Positions 1-5,235 of a stretch of DNA of 10,150 nt are shown in pieces (positions within the stretch are counted from its first letter, which is position 1; the number at the start of each line of letters is the position of its first letter). Under the pieces are notes generated by a model, which was not told the DNA's origin, ran no database searches, and saw nothing but the letters and a program-made list of their open reading frames with translations. Location of the stretch: NCBI GenBank assembly GCA_946886425.1, contig CAMPIP010000073.1, forward strand, positions 1-10,150, in the 5' to 3' direction. The position numbers and the translations under genes were made by a program. This stretch comes from an uncultured Actinomycetes bacterium. Lineage in GTDB: Bacteria; Actinomycetota; Thermoleophilia; Solirubrobacterales; 70-9.

Positions 1-102
1 GAGTCGATGATCGACCAGCTCAAACAGCTCGGCGAACTGAAAAAGCAGGGCATCCTCACCGAGGAGGAGTTCGCCGCGCAGAAGGCCAAGCTGCTCGGCT
101 AG
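1..102 (+). CDS. SHOCT-domain protein, C-terminal end only (partial)
   Basis: The window opens inside a reading frame that ends at a TAG at 100-102. The 33 visible residues contain 'LKQLGELKKQGILTEEEF' followed by 'AAQKAKLLG'. This is the classic short C-terminal SHOCT domain: an amphipathic helix, a G-[IV]-[LI]-[ST]-x-E-E-F turn, then a second helix ending in K-x-x-[IL]-L. SHOCT domains usually sit at the C terminus of otherwise unrelated proteins, often membrane or PH-like proteins, and probably mediate oligomerisation. The bulk of the protein, and so its real role, lies left of the window. It converges on the PIN gene, and the two stop codons share the palindrome CTAG at 99-102. The domain call is strong; no function is assigned. 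Confidence 0.85.
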   Translation, partial: ESMIDQLKQLGELKKQGILTEEEFAAQKAKLLG

Positions 103-578
103 GGAGCGAGGCGCCGCAGGCCGGGGACCCGGTCGAAGCGGGAGTCGGCACTGGCGATCGCCTCGCATTCCGAGGCGATCGCGTGGGCGGCATGGAAGGC
201 ATCGCGAGGGGGCAGCCCGGGTCGGGACATCAGCCCCTTCGCGCCTTCAACCACCGCCCGATCGGTCAGCTCCAGCTCCAGAGCCAGGGAATCGACCGCG
301 CGCCAGGCCGCGGTGAGGCGTCGGCGCATCGCCTTCATCACCGCGCCAGCGTCGGCGCGATAGGTGGAGAGCGGGTCGGGGTCACCATCGTCACGCAGCC
401 AGGCGAGGATCAGCCGATAGGCGAGCTCATCGAGAACGAGGGCGCTGATCACGCCACTGCCCGCGCCCATCTCGTCCAGGACCTGGGCTCGCCATGCCTC
501 CACCGGGCCCAGCGTCGCGCCCCGCTTCGACCGTAGGTGCGCGTAGATGAAATTCGTGTCGAAGTAGCAGCGGGTCAA
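99..578 (-). CDS. PIN-domain ribonuclease toxin (VapC-like)
   Basis: A 159-residue protein, about the usual length for a toxin-type PIN domain. The acidic metal-binding residues are in the expected places: D7 in 'CYFDTNFIY' at the first strand, E51 in 'LVLDELAYRL', D126 in 'PPRDAFHAAHA', and D145/D149 in 'SADSRFDRVPGLRRL'. PIN toxins are Mg2+/Mn2+-dependent endoribonucleases, many of which cut tRNA or rRNA. That this one is an active toxin is inferred from the intact acidic set and its partner. The start is a TTG whose last two bases belong to the TGA stop of the upstream antitoxin gene (TTGA, 575-578), so translation is coupled and probably weak, as suits a toxin made in lower amount. It is the second gene of the operon and converges on the SHOCT gene with a 4-bp overlap. 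The target RNA cannot be told from sequence. Confidence 0.85.
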   Translation of the reverse strand: MTRCYFDTNFIYAHLRSKRGATLGPVEAWRAQVLDEMGAGSGVISALVLDELAYRLILAWLRDDGDPDPLSTYRADAGAVMKAMRRRLTAAWRAVDSLALELELTDRAVVEGAKGLMSRPGLPPRDAFHAAHAIASECEAIASADSRFDRVPGLRRLAP

Positions 579-913
579 GGCGACCGCAGGGCCCGATCCA
601 GGGCCGGATCGGCCTCCTCTGGCCAGCGCCCGGCGAGAATTTCGTCGAGCTCACCCGGCGGCGCGTCCCCGGCCACCCCCGCCGTTCGCCTCCAGGCGGC
701 CGCGGGGTCATCTTCAAGGTCCCAGAGAGAGCCCGGGCCAACACCAAGCGCCCGCGAGAGCCGCGCGATCGTGTTGAGATCGACCCGCGTCGCCCGCCCG
801 GCCAGGATGTTGCGAACGGTCTTCTGGTCAAGCCCGGCCTCCTCGGCGAGCTGGCTGGCCCCCCAGCCCCGCTGTGCAGCGAGGTCGTCGACTCTCCAGG
901 CAATCCTCGTCAT
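575..913 (-). CDS. XRE-family HTH antitoxin of the PIN toxin
   Basis: A 112-residue protein. Residues about 9-62 form a Cro/CI-type (XRE) helix-turn-helix: 'LAAQRGWGASQLAEEAGL' is helices 1-2, 'DQKTVRNILAGRATRVD' is the recognition helix and turn, and 'LNTIARLSRALGV' is helix 4. The remaining 50 residues are acidic and Pro/Ala-rich with a short helical stretch ('GELDEILAGRWPEEADPAL'). They are the likely toxin-binding arm. The gene comes first in the operon and overlaps the PIN gene by 4 bp. The ATG has no Shine-Dalgarno sequence. A TAAGAT box ends exactly six bases before it, so the mRNA is probably leaderless. A 9-bp inverted repeat covers this box, which points to autorepression. Antitoxin identity is inferred from order, coupling and partner. 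Most PIN antitoxins are RHH, AbrB or Phd type, so an XRE partner is a less common pairing. Confidence 0.82.
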   Translation of the reverse strand: MTRIAWRVDDLAAQRGWGASQLAEEAGLDQKTVRNILAGRATRVDLNTIARLSRALGVGPGSLWDLEDDPAAAWRRTAGVAGDAPPGELDEILAGRWPEEADPALDRALRSP

Positions 914-915
914 AG

Positions 916-944
916 GAACATCTTACTCTATTAGGAAGATGTTC
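916..944 (-). promoter_or_regulatory. Inverted-repeat operator overlapping the antitoxin promoter
   Basis: GAACATCTT at 916-924 and AAGATGTTC at 936-944 are perfect 9-bp inverted arms with an 11-bp spacer, so their centres are 20 bp (about two helical turns) apart. This suits binding of an HTH dimer on one face of DNA. On the minus strand a -10-like TAAGAT (920-925) lies almost wholly inside the proximal arm, and the antitoxin ATG follows after six bases. The distal arm reaches the expected -35 position, where TTATGA is a poor match. The stretch 914-950 is markedly AT-rich against its GC-rich surroundings. Autoregulation by the XRE protein is an inference. The M55 gene diverges from here, but its own -10 lies about 45 bp away. 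Confidence 0.7.
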
Positions 945-989
945 ATAATCTCCAACCAGTGACTCGGACCCGCTGATAGCTCGCCGCAA

Positions 990-995
990 TAGGCT
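990..995 (+). promoter_or_regulatory. -10-like box of a probable leaderless promoter (M55 gene)
   Basis: TAGGCT at 990-995 matches TAnnnT and is followed by seven bases and the ATG at 1003. That places the expected transcription start at or next to the A of the start codon. There is no Shine-Dalgarno sequence in front of the ATG, and no convincing -35 hexamer 16-19 bp upstream. The call rests mainly on the same spacing recurring at other genes in this window. Confidence 0.45.
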
Positions 996-1002
996 GACCG
1001 CC

Positions 1003-1926
1003 ATGGAGGTCCTGATCGCCGCCGACATGGAGGGGGTCGCGGGGATCGAGGGATACGAGGAGTGCCTGCCCTCGCACCCGGCGGCGTACGCGCGTGGGCG
1101 GCGGCTGATGACCGACGAAGTGCTGGTCGCGATCGAAGCGCTGCGGGCGGATGGCGTCGAGGGGATCTCGGTCGGCGACTGGCACATGGTCGGGACCAAC
1201 GTCGAACGGGAGCGGATCCCGGCCGGGATCGAGGTGCGGCCGATCGCCGACCTGGCTCTGGCCGAGGCCGAGCCGTCGATGCGCAAGGCGCATGGCGGCG
1301 GGTCGCTCGACGGTGTGGTGATGATCGGCCACCACGCCCGCACCCCCAGCCCGCGCGGCTTCTGCTCGCACAGCTTCATCTGGGACATGGAGGTGCTGCT
1401 CGACGGCGACTCCTTGAGCGAGGCCCAGGTCTACGCGCAGGCCCTCGGCGGCGAGGGGGTCCCGGTCCTGGTCCTCGCCGGTGACCGCTGGCTGATCGAG
1501 GAGCTCGACGAGGGCGAGCTCGGTGGCGCCCAGCTGCTGGCCGTCAAGGAGGGCCGGGGACGCGGCCGGGCCAGCTCGACCGACCCGGCGACCGCCCACA
1601 ACGAGCTGCGCGGCGCGATCGCCGCCGCCCTGGCGGCGCCGCCGCAGCCGCCGCCCTCCCGCCGGTACCCGGGCGAGCTGACGATCCGCGCCGAGGGCGA
1701 GGAGATCGCCCGGACCACGGTCGCCGCGCCCGCCGAACTGCTCACCGCGATCGCCACCGCCTTCCGCGACAGCCAAGTCTCCCGCGAGTACCGCCAGCTC
1801 GCCAAGCTGCTGCCGCCCGGCCACGACTCGCGGCTGCGCTCGCTCCAGCGCCGCCTCGGCAGCGCCCTCGCCACCCCGGTGATGCGCGCCAAGGAGCGGC
1901 GCTGGCTCGCCGCCGCGCCCCGGTAA
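1003..1926 (+). CDS. M55-family D-aminopeptidase (DppA-like)
   Basis: A 307-residue protein that opens directly with the M55 signature 'EVLIAADMEGVAGI'. Zinc-ligand positions of the DppA family are retained: D8 and E10 in 'ADMEG', H61 in 'VGDWHMVGTN', the His of 'GHHA' (109-112, probably H111), and E140 in 'DGDSLSEAQVYA'. 'FCSHSF' carries H123, near the proposed catalytic histidine. M55 enzymes are self-compartmentalised decameric zinc peptidases that release N-terminal D-amino acids (for example D-Ala-D-Ala), feeding peptidoglycan-peptide recycling or nutrient use. The length is normal for the family. The ATG has no Shine-Dalgarno sequence but sits seven bases after a TAGGCT box, suggesting leaderless translation. 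No dpp transporter genes are visible; the small gene at 1952 follows closely. The family is clear; the substrate is inferred. Confidence 0.88.
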   Translation: MEVLIAADMEGVAGIEGYEECLPSHPAAYARGRRLMTDEVLVAIEALRADGVEGISVGDWHMVGTNVERERIPAGIEVRPIADLALAEAEPSMRKAHGGGSLDGVVMIGHHARTPSPRGFCSHSFIWDMEVLLDGDSLSEAQVYAQALGGEGVPVLVLAGDRWLIEELDEGELGGAQLLAVKEGRGRGRASSTDPATAHNELRGAIAAALAAPPQPPPSRRYPGELTIRAEGEEIARTTVAAPAELLTAIATAFRDSQVSREYRQLAKLLPPGHDSRLRSLQRRLGSALATPVMRAKERRWLAAAPR

Positions 1927-1938
1927 CGCTGCCGTGGC

Positions 1939-1944
1939 TAGGGT
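1939..1944 (+). promoter_or_regulatory. -10-like box that supports the GTG start at 1952
   Basis: TAGGGT at 1939-1944 is followed by seven bases and then GTG at 1952, the same geometry as at 990 and 3459. It sits inside the open frame if translation began at the upstream GTG (1934), so it argues for the downstream GTG as the real start. No good -35 is seen. Read-through from the M55 gene 25 bp upstream is also possible. Confidence 0.35.
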
Positions 1945-1951
1945 CGGCACC

Positions 1952-2236
1952 GTGGATGTCCCGCCCCAGCACCGGCGTTTCGCCGAGGATGTCGCCGCGT
2001 CCAAGGCCCAGGACCCGATGCCGACCTTCGCCAACCTCTCGGCGGCGACCGGCGTCCCCGTCGACGACCTCGTCCACTTCGCCCTGGTGCGCTGGGCCGC
2101 GGCCGGCTCGGAGATGCTGATGGCGATCCCGCCCCTGGCGATGGAGCAGCTGCTCGAGGCGCGGCGGCGCGAGGACTGGGAGGCGGTCGGCGGGATCGTC
2201 GACTGGCTCGCCGCCGAGCCCCGAAGCGGCTCCTGA
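1952..2236 (+). CDS. Small conserved hypothetical protein, about 94 aa
   Basis: A soluble, mostly helical 94-residue protein with no signal peptide and no membrane segment. It reads as a compact all-alpha domain: 'MPTFANLSAATGVPVDDLVHFALVRWAAAGSEMLMAI' resembles a helix-turn-helix-like opening, and 'LLEARRREDWEAVGGIVDWLAAE' a C-terminal helical pair. I recognise the overall pattern as that of short uncharacterised actinobacterial proteins but cannot assign a function or a secure family. The frame is open from a GTG at 1934, but the GTG at 1952 is preferred because TAGGGT lies seven bases before it; neither has a good Shine-Dalgarno sequence. It follows the M55 stop by 25 bp on the same strand and may be co-transcribed. 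Coding status is supported by strong third-position GC and sensible composition. Confidence 0.72.
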   Translation: MDVPPQHRRFAEDVAASKAQDPMPTFANLSAATGVPVDDLVHFALVRWAAAGSEMLMAIPPLAMEQLLEARRREDWEAVGGIVDWLAAEPRSGS

Positions 2237-2317
2237 CCGCCGCGGCGCGATCCCACTGCCGCCTCGGCCACTTCCACAGGGGTAGGCCAGTTCGCTCTCG
2301 AGTGGTACAACGTGTGT
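2237..2317. other. Short intergenic region before the USP-like gene
   Basis: An 80-bp gap. It holds a perfect 10-bp GC palindrome, CGCCGCGGCG (2238-2247), with no loop or T tract, so it is not convincing as a terminator. The promoter box described separately lies at its right end. An imperfect palindrome, TGTGTATGCACA (2313-2324; 10 of 12 bases symmetric), covers the start codon and could be an operator, but it is weak. Confidence 0.3.
2306..2311 (+). promoter_or_regulatory. -10-like box that fixes the ATG start at 2318
   Basis: TACAAC at 2306-2311 is followed by six bases (GTGTGT) and the ATG at 2318, so the expected transcript begins at the A of that ATG. An in-frame GTG at 2312 would lie inside the discriminator and would not be in the transcript, so 2318 is preferred as the start. 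No clear -35 is visible. Confidence 0.45.
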
Positions 2318-2986
2318 ATGCACAATCCGCTTCGCTCTGAGGCGGACGTGTTCCGCCTAGTAGTGGCGATCGGTTTGGGAGCTGCTTCGGTTGTGGCTCT
2401 GACCTTGCTGACCCGGCCGGTCGTGGGGGTCGCCTGCGCGGCGGCGCTGATCGGATTCGGCGTCGGCCTCGCCTACCGCCGCTCGCGCGGCTCGCTGCGG
2501 GGCGAGGTGACCGTCAAGCGGGACGAGGACGGCGTGCACCGGCTGCTCGTGGTCGCCAACCAGACGGTCGCCGGCCGGGCGCTGCTGGACGAGATCGCCA
2601 ACCGCTGCCGCGGCCGCCGCTGCGAGGTGCTGGTGATCACCCCGGCCCTGGCCGGCTCCCGGGCGGCGCACTGGGCCTCCGACATCGACGAGGGGATCGA
2701 GCTGGCCCGCGAACGCCTCGACAGCTCGCTGGCCGAGATCCGCGGCCTGGGCCTGCAGGCCCGCGGGGAAATCGGCGACTCCGATCCCGGCCTCGCGATC
2801 GAAGACGCCCTGCGGATCTTCGCCGCCGACGAGCTCGTCATCTCCACCCACCCGCCGCGGAAGTCCCGCTGGCTCGAGCGCGGCGTCGTCGCCAACGCGC
2901 GCGAGCGGCTGGAGCTGCCGGTCACCCACGTCGTCGTCGACCTCGAGGCGGAGCGGCGACGCGACGGCCAGGCGGTGGCGCGATGA
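2318..2986 (+). CDS. Membrane-anchored protein with a degenerate universal-stress-like domain
   Basis: A 222-residue protein. Two adjacent hydrophobic segments (about residues 12-33 and 34-52) end in 'YRRSRGSLR', a positive-inside stop, so both termini probably face the cytoplasm. Residues about 73-208 have a Rossmann-like alternating pattern ('HRLLVVANQTV', 'CEVLVITPAL', 'ADELVISTHPP', 'LPVTHVVVD') that matches the order of a universal stress protein (USP) domain. The usual G-x2-G-x9-G-[ST] nucleotide loop before the last strand is absent. In its place stands 'STHPPRKSRWLERGVVANARERL', so ATP binding in the usual way is doubtful. The gene ends ATGA with the CBS gene (2983-2986), which implies translational coupling and a shared task, perhaps sensing cell energy state or stress at the membrane. 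That role is inference; the USP fold is likely but not certain. Confidence 0.75.
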   Translation: MHNPLRSEADVFRLVVAIGLGAASVVALTLLTRPVVGVACAAALIGFGVGLAYRRSRGSLRGEVTVKRDEDGVHRLLVVANQTVAGRALLDEIANRCRGRRCEVLVITPALAGSRAAHWASDIDEGIELARERLDSSLAEIRGLGLQARGEIGDSDPGLAIEDALRIFAADELVISTHPPRKSRWLERGVVANARERLELPVTHVVVDLEAERRRDGQAVAR

Positions 2987-3408
2987 CCACGGTCGACCAG
3001 TGCATGAGCCACGACGTCGGTGCCGTCCGGGCAGATATGACCCTGACCGAGGCGGCGAAGCTGATGCGCCACAGCGGCGTCGGTGGCATCCCCGTCCTCG
3101 GCCACGACAGCGAGGAGTGCGCGGGAATCCTCACCGAGCGGGACATCGTCCTCCGCGTCCTCGCCGAGGAGCGCGACGCCCGCGCCGTCCTCGTTCGCGA
3201 CGTCGCCACCCTGCAGCCCGTCACCTGCTCGCCCGGCGAGGACGTCGCCGCGGTGGCGGCGCGGATGCGCGAACACCAGGTTCAGCACCTCCCCGTCTGC
3301 GAGACGGGCCAGGTCCGCGGCGTCATCTCCCTCGCCGACATCGTCTTCGAGCGCCCCGACGAAGAGCGCGGCCTGCTCGACCCGATGCCGCTGAGCCCGC
3401 CGCGCTAG
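2983..3408 (+). CDS. Two-CBS-domain protein
   Basis: A 141-residue protein made up of a single CBS pair (Bateman module). CBS1 spans about residues 3-63 ('TVDQCMSHDVGAVRADMTLTEAAKLM', 'GGIPVLG', 'CAGILTERDIVLRV') and CBS2 about 68-128 ('VLVRDVATLQPVTCSPGEDVAAVA', 'QHLPVCETGQVRGVISLADIV'). The 'GILTERDIV' and 'GVISLADIV' segments hold the Asp/Thr positions that often contact the ribose of AMP, ATP or SAM. Stand-alone CBS pairs usually act as adenine-nucleotide sensors or protein-interaction modules. The start overlaps the stop of the USP-like gene (ATGA), so the two are almost certainly made together. Ligand and partner are not shown by the sequence; the coupled membrane protein is the obvious candidate partner. 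Confidence 0.9.
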   Translation: MTTVDQCMSHDVGAVRADMTLTEAAKLMRHSGVGGIPVLGHDSEECAGILTERDIVLRVLAEERDARAVLVRDVATLQPVTCSPGEDVAAVAARMREHQVQHLPVCETGQVRGVISLADIVFERPDEERGLLDPMPLSPPR

Positions 3409-3423
3409 GCCAGCACCGGCGGG
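3396..3423 (+). terminator. Possible GC-rich hairpin terminator after the CBS gene
   Basis: CCCGCCG at 3396-3402 and CGGCGGG at 3417-3423 are perfect 7-bp inverted arms with a 14-nt loop. Inside the loop, GCT (3404-3406) and AGC (3412-3414) can extend the structure. The hairpin spans the CBS stop codon and has no T tract after it. It could end or attenuate the USP/CBS transcript just before the next gene's promoter at 3435. The lack of a U tract keeps confidence low. Confidence 0.35.
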
Positions 3424-3434
3424 AGGACTGTGGT

Positions 3435-3464
3435 TTGACCGCTGTCTCACCGGTCGGGTAGCCT
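3435..3464 (+). promoter_or_regulatory. Sigma-70-type promoter of the secreted IPT/PASTA gene (leaderless)
   Basis: TTGACC at 3435-3440 and TAGCCT at 3459-3464 are separated by 18 bp, close to the primary sigma-factor consensus. The ATG follows after seven bases at 3472, so the transcript should start at or next to the start codon. No Shine-Dalgarno sequence is present. This is the best plus-strand promoter in the window and the clearest example of its leaderless architecture. Confidence 0.7.
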
Positions 3465-3471
3465 CGCGCCA

Positions 3472-4539
3472 ATGGCGTCCGCGGCCCGGCGACGGGGATG
3501 GGTTCTGAGTAGAGGTGCGCTGGCGCTGATCGCGCTGCTGCTGATCGCGCCGAGCGCGGCCGAGGCACGGACGATCACTGTCGGCAGCCCGATGCGGGAA
3601 GCGTTTCCGTCCAGCGCCATCTACTTTTTCCCGTCCGTTACCGTCGCCAACACCACCCTGTCCGACCCGGCCGCAAACGTCACCTCACCCGTGGACGGGG
3701 TCGTCGTGAGCTGGCGGATTGCGCCGCAGGCGGCGCCCGACGCCTACTCGCTCAGTGTTCTCCGCCCGGCCGGGGGCGAAGCCTTCGCGGGAGTCGGGAC
3801 GAGCGTCTCGCAGGTGGCCTCGACCACCAAGACCCTGACCTTTCCGACCAACCTGCCGATCAAGACGGGCGACACGGTCGGCATCACCTCGTTGAAAGCA
3901 AGCGCGAACTTCAAAACGGCGTCTCTGCCTTCCGCGCACCAGCCCTACTGGAGTCCTGCCTTCAGCGACGACGGAGTCCCGCGATCCCCGGCAGGCTCTG
4001 TGAGCAACCTTGAATTCGGCTTCAACGCCGAGGTGCAGCCCGCGCCGCGCGTCGTCCTCGTCGGCAGCCGCAGCGGCCCGGCGGGGGGCGGCACCACCGT
4101 CACCATCGCCGGCAGCGACTTCACCAACGTCAGCGCGGTCAGGTTCGGCTCGACGCCGGCCGCCTCGTACGTCGTCGACTCCGAATCGGAGATCACCGCG
4201 GTTACTCCCGCGGCGGCCGGTGCGGGGTCGGTCGACGTCACCGTGACTACCAACGCCGGCACCAGCCCGGTGGCCGCCGGGGGACGGTTCGCTTACGAGA
4301 ATCCGCCGACTCCGCCCCCCTCCTCGCCTTCCACCCCTCAAGCGGTGACCGCGACCTGCAAGGTCCCGAAGCTGACTGGGAAGAAGTTGCGAGCCGGCCG
4401 CAAAGCCCTCCGCAGGGCCGGCTGCAAGGTCGGCAAGGTCCGCGGCAAACGGGGCAAACGCGCCAGGGTCCTCAAGCAGAGCCGCAAAGCGGGCGCCAAG
4501 GTGCCCGTCGGCACCAAGGTCAACGTCACCCTCGGCTAA
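3472..4539 (+). CDS. Secreted protein with IPT/TIG and PASTA domains
   Basis: A 355-residue exported protein. A Sec signal peptide is clear: 'RRR' at 6-8, a hydrophobic core at about 15-27, and a probable signal peptidase I site after A32 (AEA|RT). Residues 33-190 form a beta-rich module of unknown family ('FPSSAIYFFPSVTVANTTL', 'VVVSWRIAPQAAPDAYSLSVL'). Residues about 192-276 are an IPT/TIG Ig-like domain ('GPAGGGTTVTIAGSDFTNVSAVRFG', 'VTPAAAGAGSVDVTVTT'). A Pro/Ser linker (277-292) leads to a very basic PASTA-like domain (294-355) with two cysteines (296 and 318) that could form a disulphide. PASTA domains in kinases and PBPs sense cell-wall fragments, so wall binding outside the membrane is likely but inferred. 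The gene has its own strong promoter and overlaps the convergent TetR gene by 4 bp. Confidence 0.82.
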   Translation: MASAARRRGWVLSRGALALIALLLIAPSAAEARTITVGSPMREAFPSSAIYFFPSVTVANTTLSDPAANVTSPVDGVVVSWRIAPQAAPDAYSLSVLRPAGGEAFAGVGTSVSQVASTTKTLTFPTNLPIKTGDTVGITSLKASANFKTASLPSAHQPYWSPAFSDDGVPRSPAGSVSNLEFGFNAEVQPAPRVVLVGSRSGPAGGGTTVTIAGSDFTNVSAVRFGSTPAASYVVDSESEITAVTPAAAGAGSVDVTVTTNAGTSPVAAGGRFAYENPPTPPPSSPSTPQAVTATCKVPKLTGKKLRAGRKALRRAGCKVGKVRGKRGKRARVLKQSRKAGAKVPVGTKVNVTLG

Positions 4540-5213
4540 TCGCTGGCGTCTTTGACGGCGGCGATCGCCTCGAAGGAGCGGCTCGCGGCGGCGCGATCGT
4601 CGCCGAGGCCGACCATCAGGTTGACGGCGAGCGGGCCGACGACAGTGAGGTCGTCGCCCTCGGGTCCGAAGACGCCGCCGATCTCGAGCAGCAGGTAGCC
4701 GTGGGTGGCGCTGAGGAACTGGCCAGCGGCGATCACGGGGTCGACCGGGTCGATGCGGCCGGACTCGCAGACGCGCCCCATCGAGTGGACGAGGACGTCG
4801 ACCGCCGCCTGGGCCTCGGGTGAGTTCGGGGCCTGCCCGGCCGGCGAGACTTCGAGGGCGGCGTGGCGGCGCAGGGCCCCGCCGGTGAGCCCGAACATCA
4901 GCCGGTACAGCTGCGGGTGAGCGAGCGCCCACTCGGTGTAGGCCCAGCCCTTGGCGAAGAAGTCGGCGACAGCGTCCTCGCTCTCCGGCACCCCTTCGAC
5001 GTAGCGGGCGAAAGCGGCGAAGCCCTCGGCGACAACGGCTTCGAAGAGACCGGACATGCCGCCGAACAGGGTGTAGATCGCCTGGGTGGAGGTCCCGACC
5101 TCGGCGGTCAGCGAGCGCGCCCGGAGCACCTCGGGGCCCGACTCTTCGATCGCCCGGCGGGCGGCCTCGAGGAGCAGCTCTCGCGTTGAGCGCTTGGTCG
5201 CGGTAGGGTTCAT
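4536..5213 (-). CDS. TetR-family regulator (WHG-type C-terminal domain), divergent from the oxidoreductase
   Basis: A 225-residue TetR-type repressor. The DNA-binding domain is at about residues 10-58: 'TRELLLEAARRAIEESG' is helix 1, and 'LTAEVGTSTQAIYTLFGG' holds the turn and recognition helix with the usual Tyr at 47. The ligand domain carries 'GWAYTEWALAHPQLYRLMFG' (about 89-108), typical of the WHG-type TetR C-terminal family. The ATG lies 6 bp from the ATG of the divergent FAD oxidoreductase, the standard layout for a local repressor relieved by a small molecule, perhaps a substrate of that enzyme. On the minus strand TAACAT (5220-5225) ends six bases before its own ATG, so translation is probably leaderless. 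It converges on the IPT/PASTA gene with a 4-bp overlap. Family is certain; target and ligand are inferred. Confidence 0.9.
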   Translation of the reverse strand: MNPTATKRSTRELLLEAARRAIEESGPEVLRARSLTAEVGTSTQAIYTLFGGMSGLFEAVVAEGFAAFARYVEGVPESEDAVADFFAKGWAYTEWALAHPQLYRLMFGLTGGALRRHAALEVSPAGQAPNSPEAQAAVDVLVHSMGRVCESGRIDPVDPVIAAGQFLSATHGYLLLEIGGVFGPEGDDLTVVGPLAVNLMVGLGDDRAAASRSFEAIAAVKDASD

Positions 5214-5235
5214 ATAACGATGTTACAACGACGTT
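5204..5235. promoter_or_regulatory. Divergent promoter/operator between the TetR and oxidoreductase starts
   Basis: The two ATGs are at 5213 (minus) and 5220 (plus). TAACGATGTTA (5215-5225) is a perfect 4-3-4 inverted repeat, with one further pair at 5213/5227. AACGACGTT (5227-5235) is a second perfect 4-1-4 inverted repeat just inside the oxidoreductase gene. The minus -10 TAACAT (5220-5225) is inside the first repeat. A plus -10-like TAGGGT is at 5204-5209, inside the TetR coding start, which would give a leader of only about four bases. Any repressor bound here would block both genes. The repeats are short, so the operator call is an inference. Confidence 0.5.

Noticed and set aside
2238..2247. 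CGCCGCGGCG palindrome as a terminator
   Set aside because: A perfect palindrome but with no loop and no T tract, and expected by chance in such GC-rich sequence.
2313..2324. TGTGTATGCACA as an operator for the USP-like gene
   Set aside because: Two of the twelve positions break the symmetry and no regulator is adjacent, so it is kept only as a note.
943..2325. 460-residue open frame on the minus strand opposite the M55 and hypothetical genes
   Set aside because: Low-complexity Gly/Ala/Arg composition with no motif. It is the antisense shadow of two well-supported plus-strand genes, caused by high GC.
2473..3450. Long minus-strand frame opposite the USP-like and CBS genes
   Set aside because: The plus strand has recognisable domains, ATGA coupling and a promoter; the antisense translation is repetitive and matches nothing I know.
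3685..4932. 415-residue minus-strand frame across the IPT/PASTA gene and into the TetR gene
   Set aside because: An Arg/Gly/Pro-rich shadow that crosses the junction of two real convergent genes in the wrong frame.
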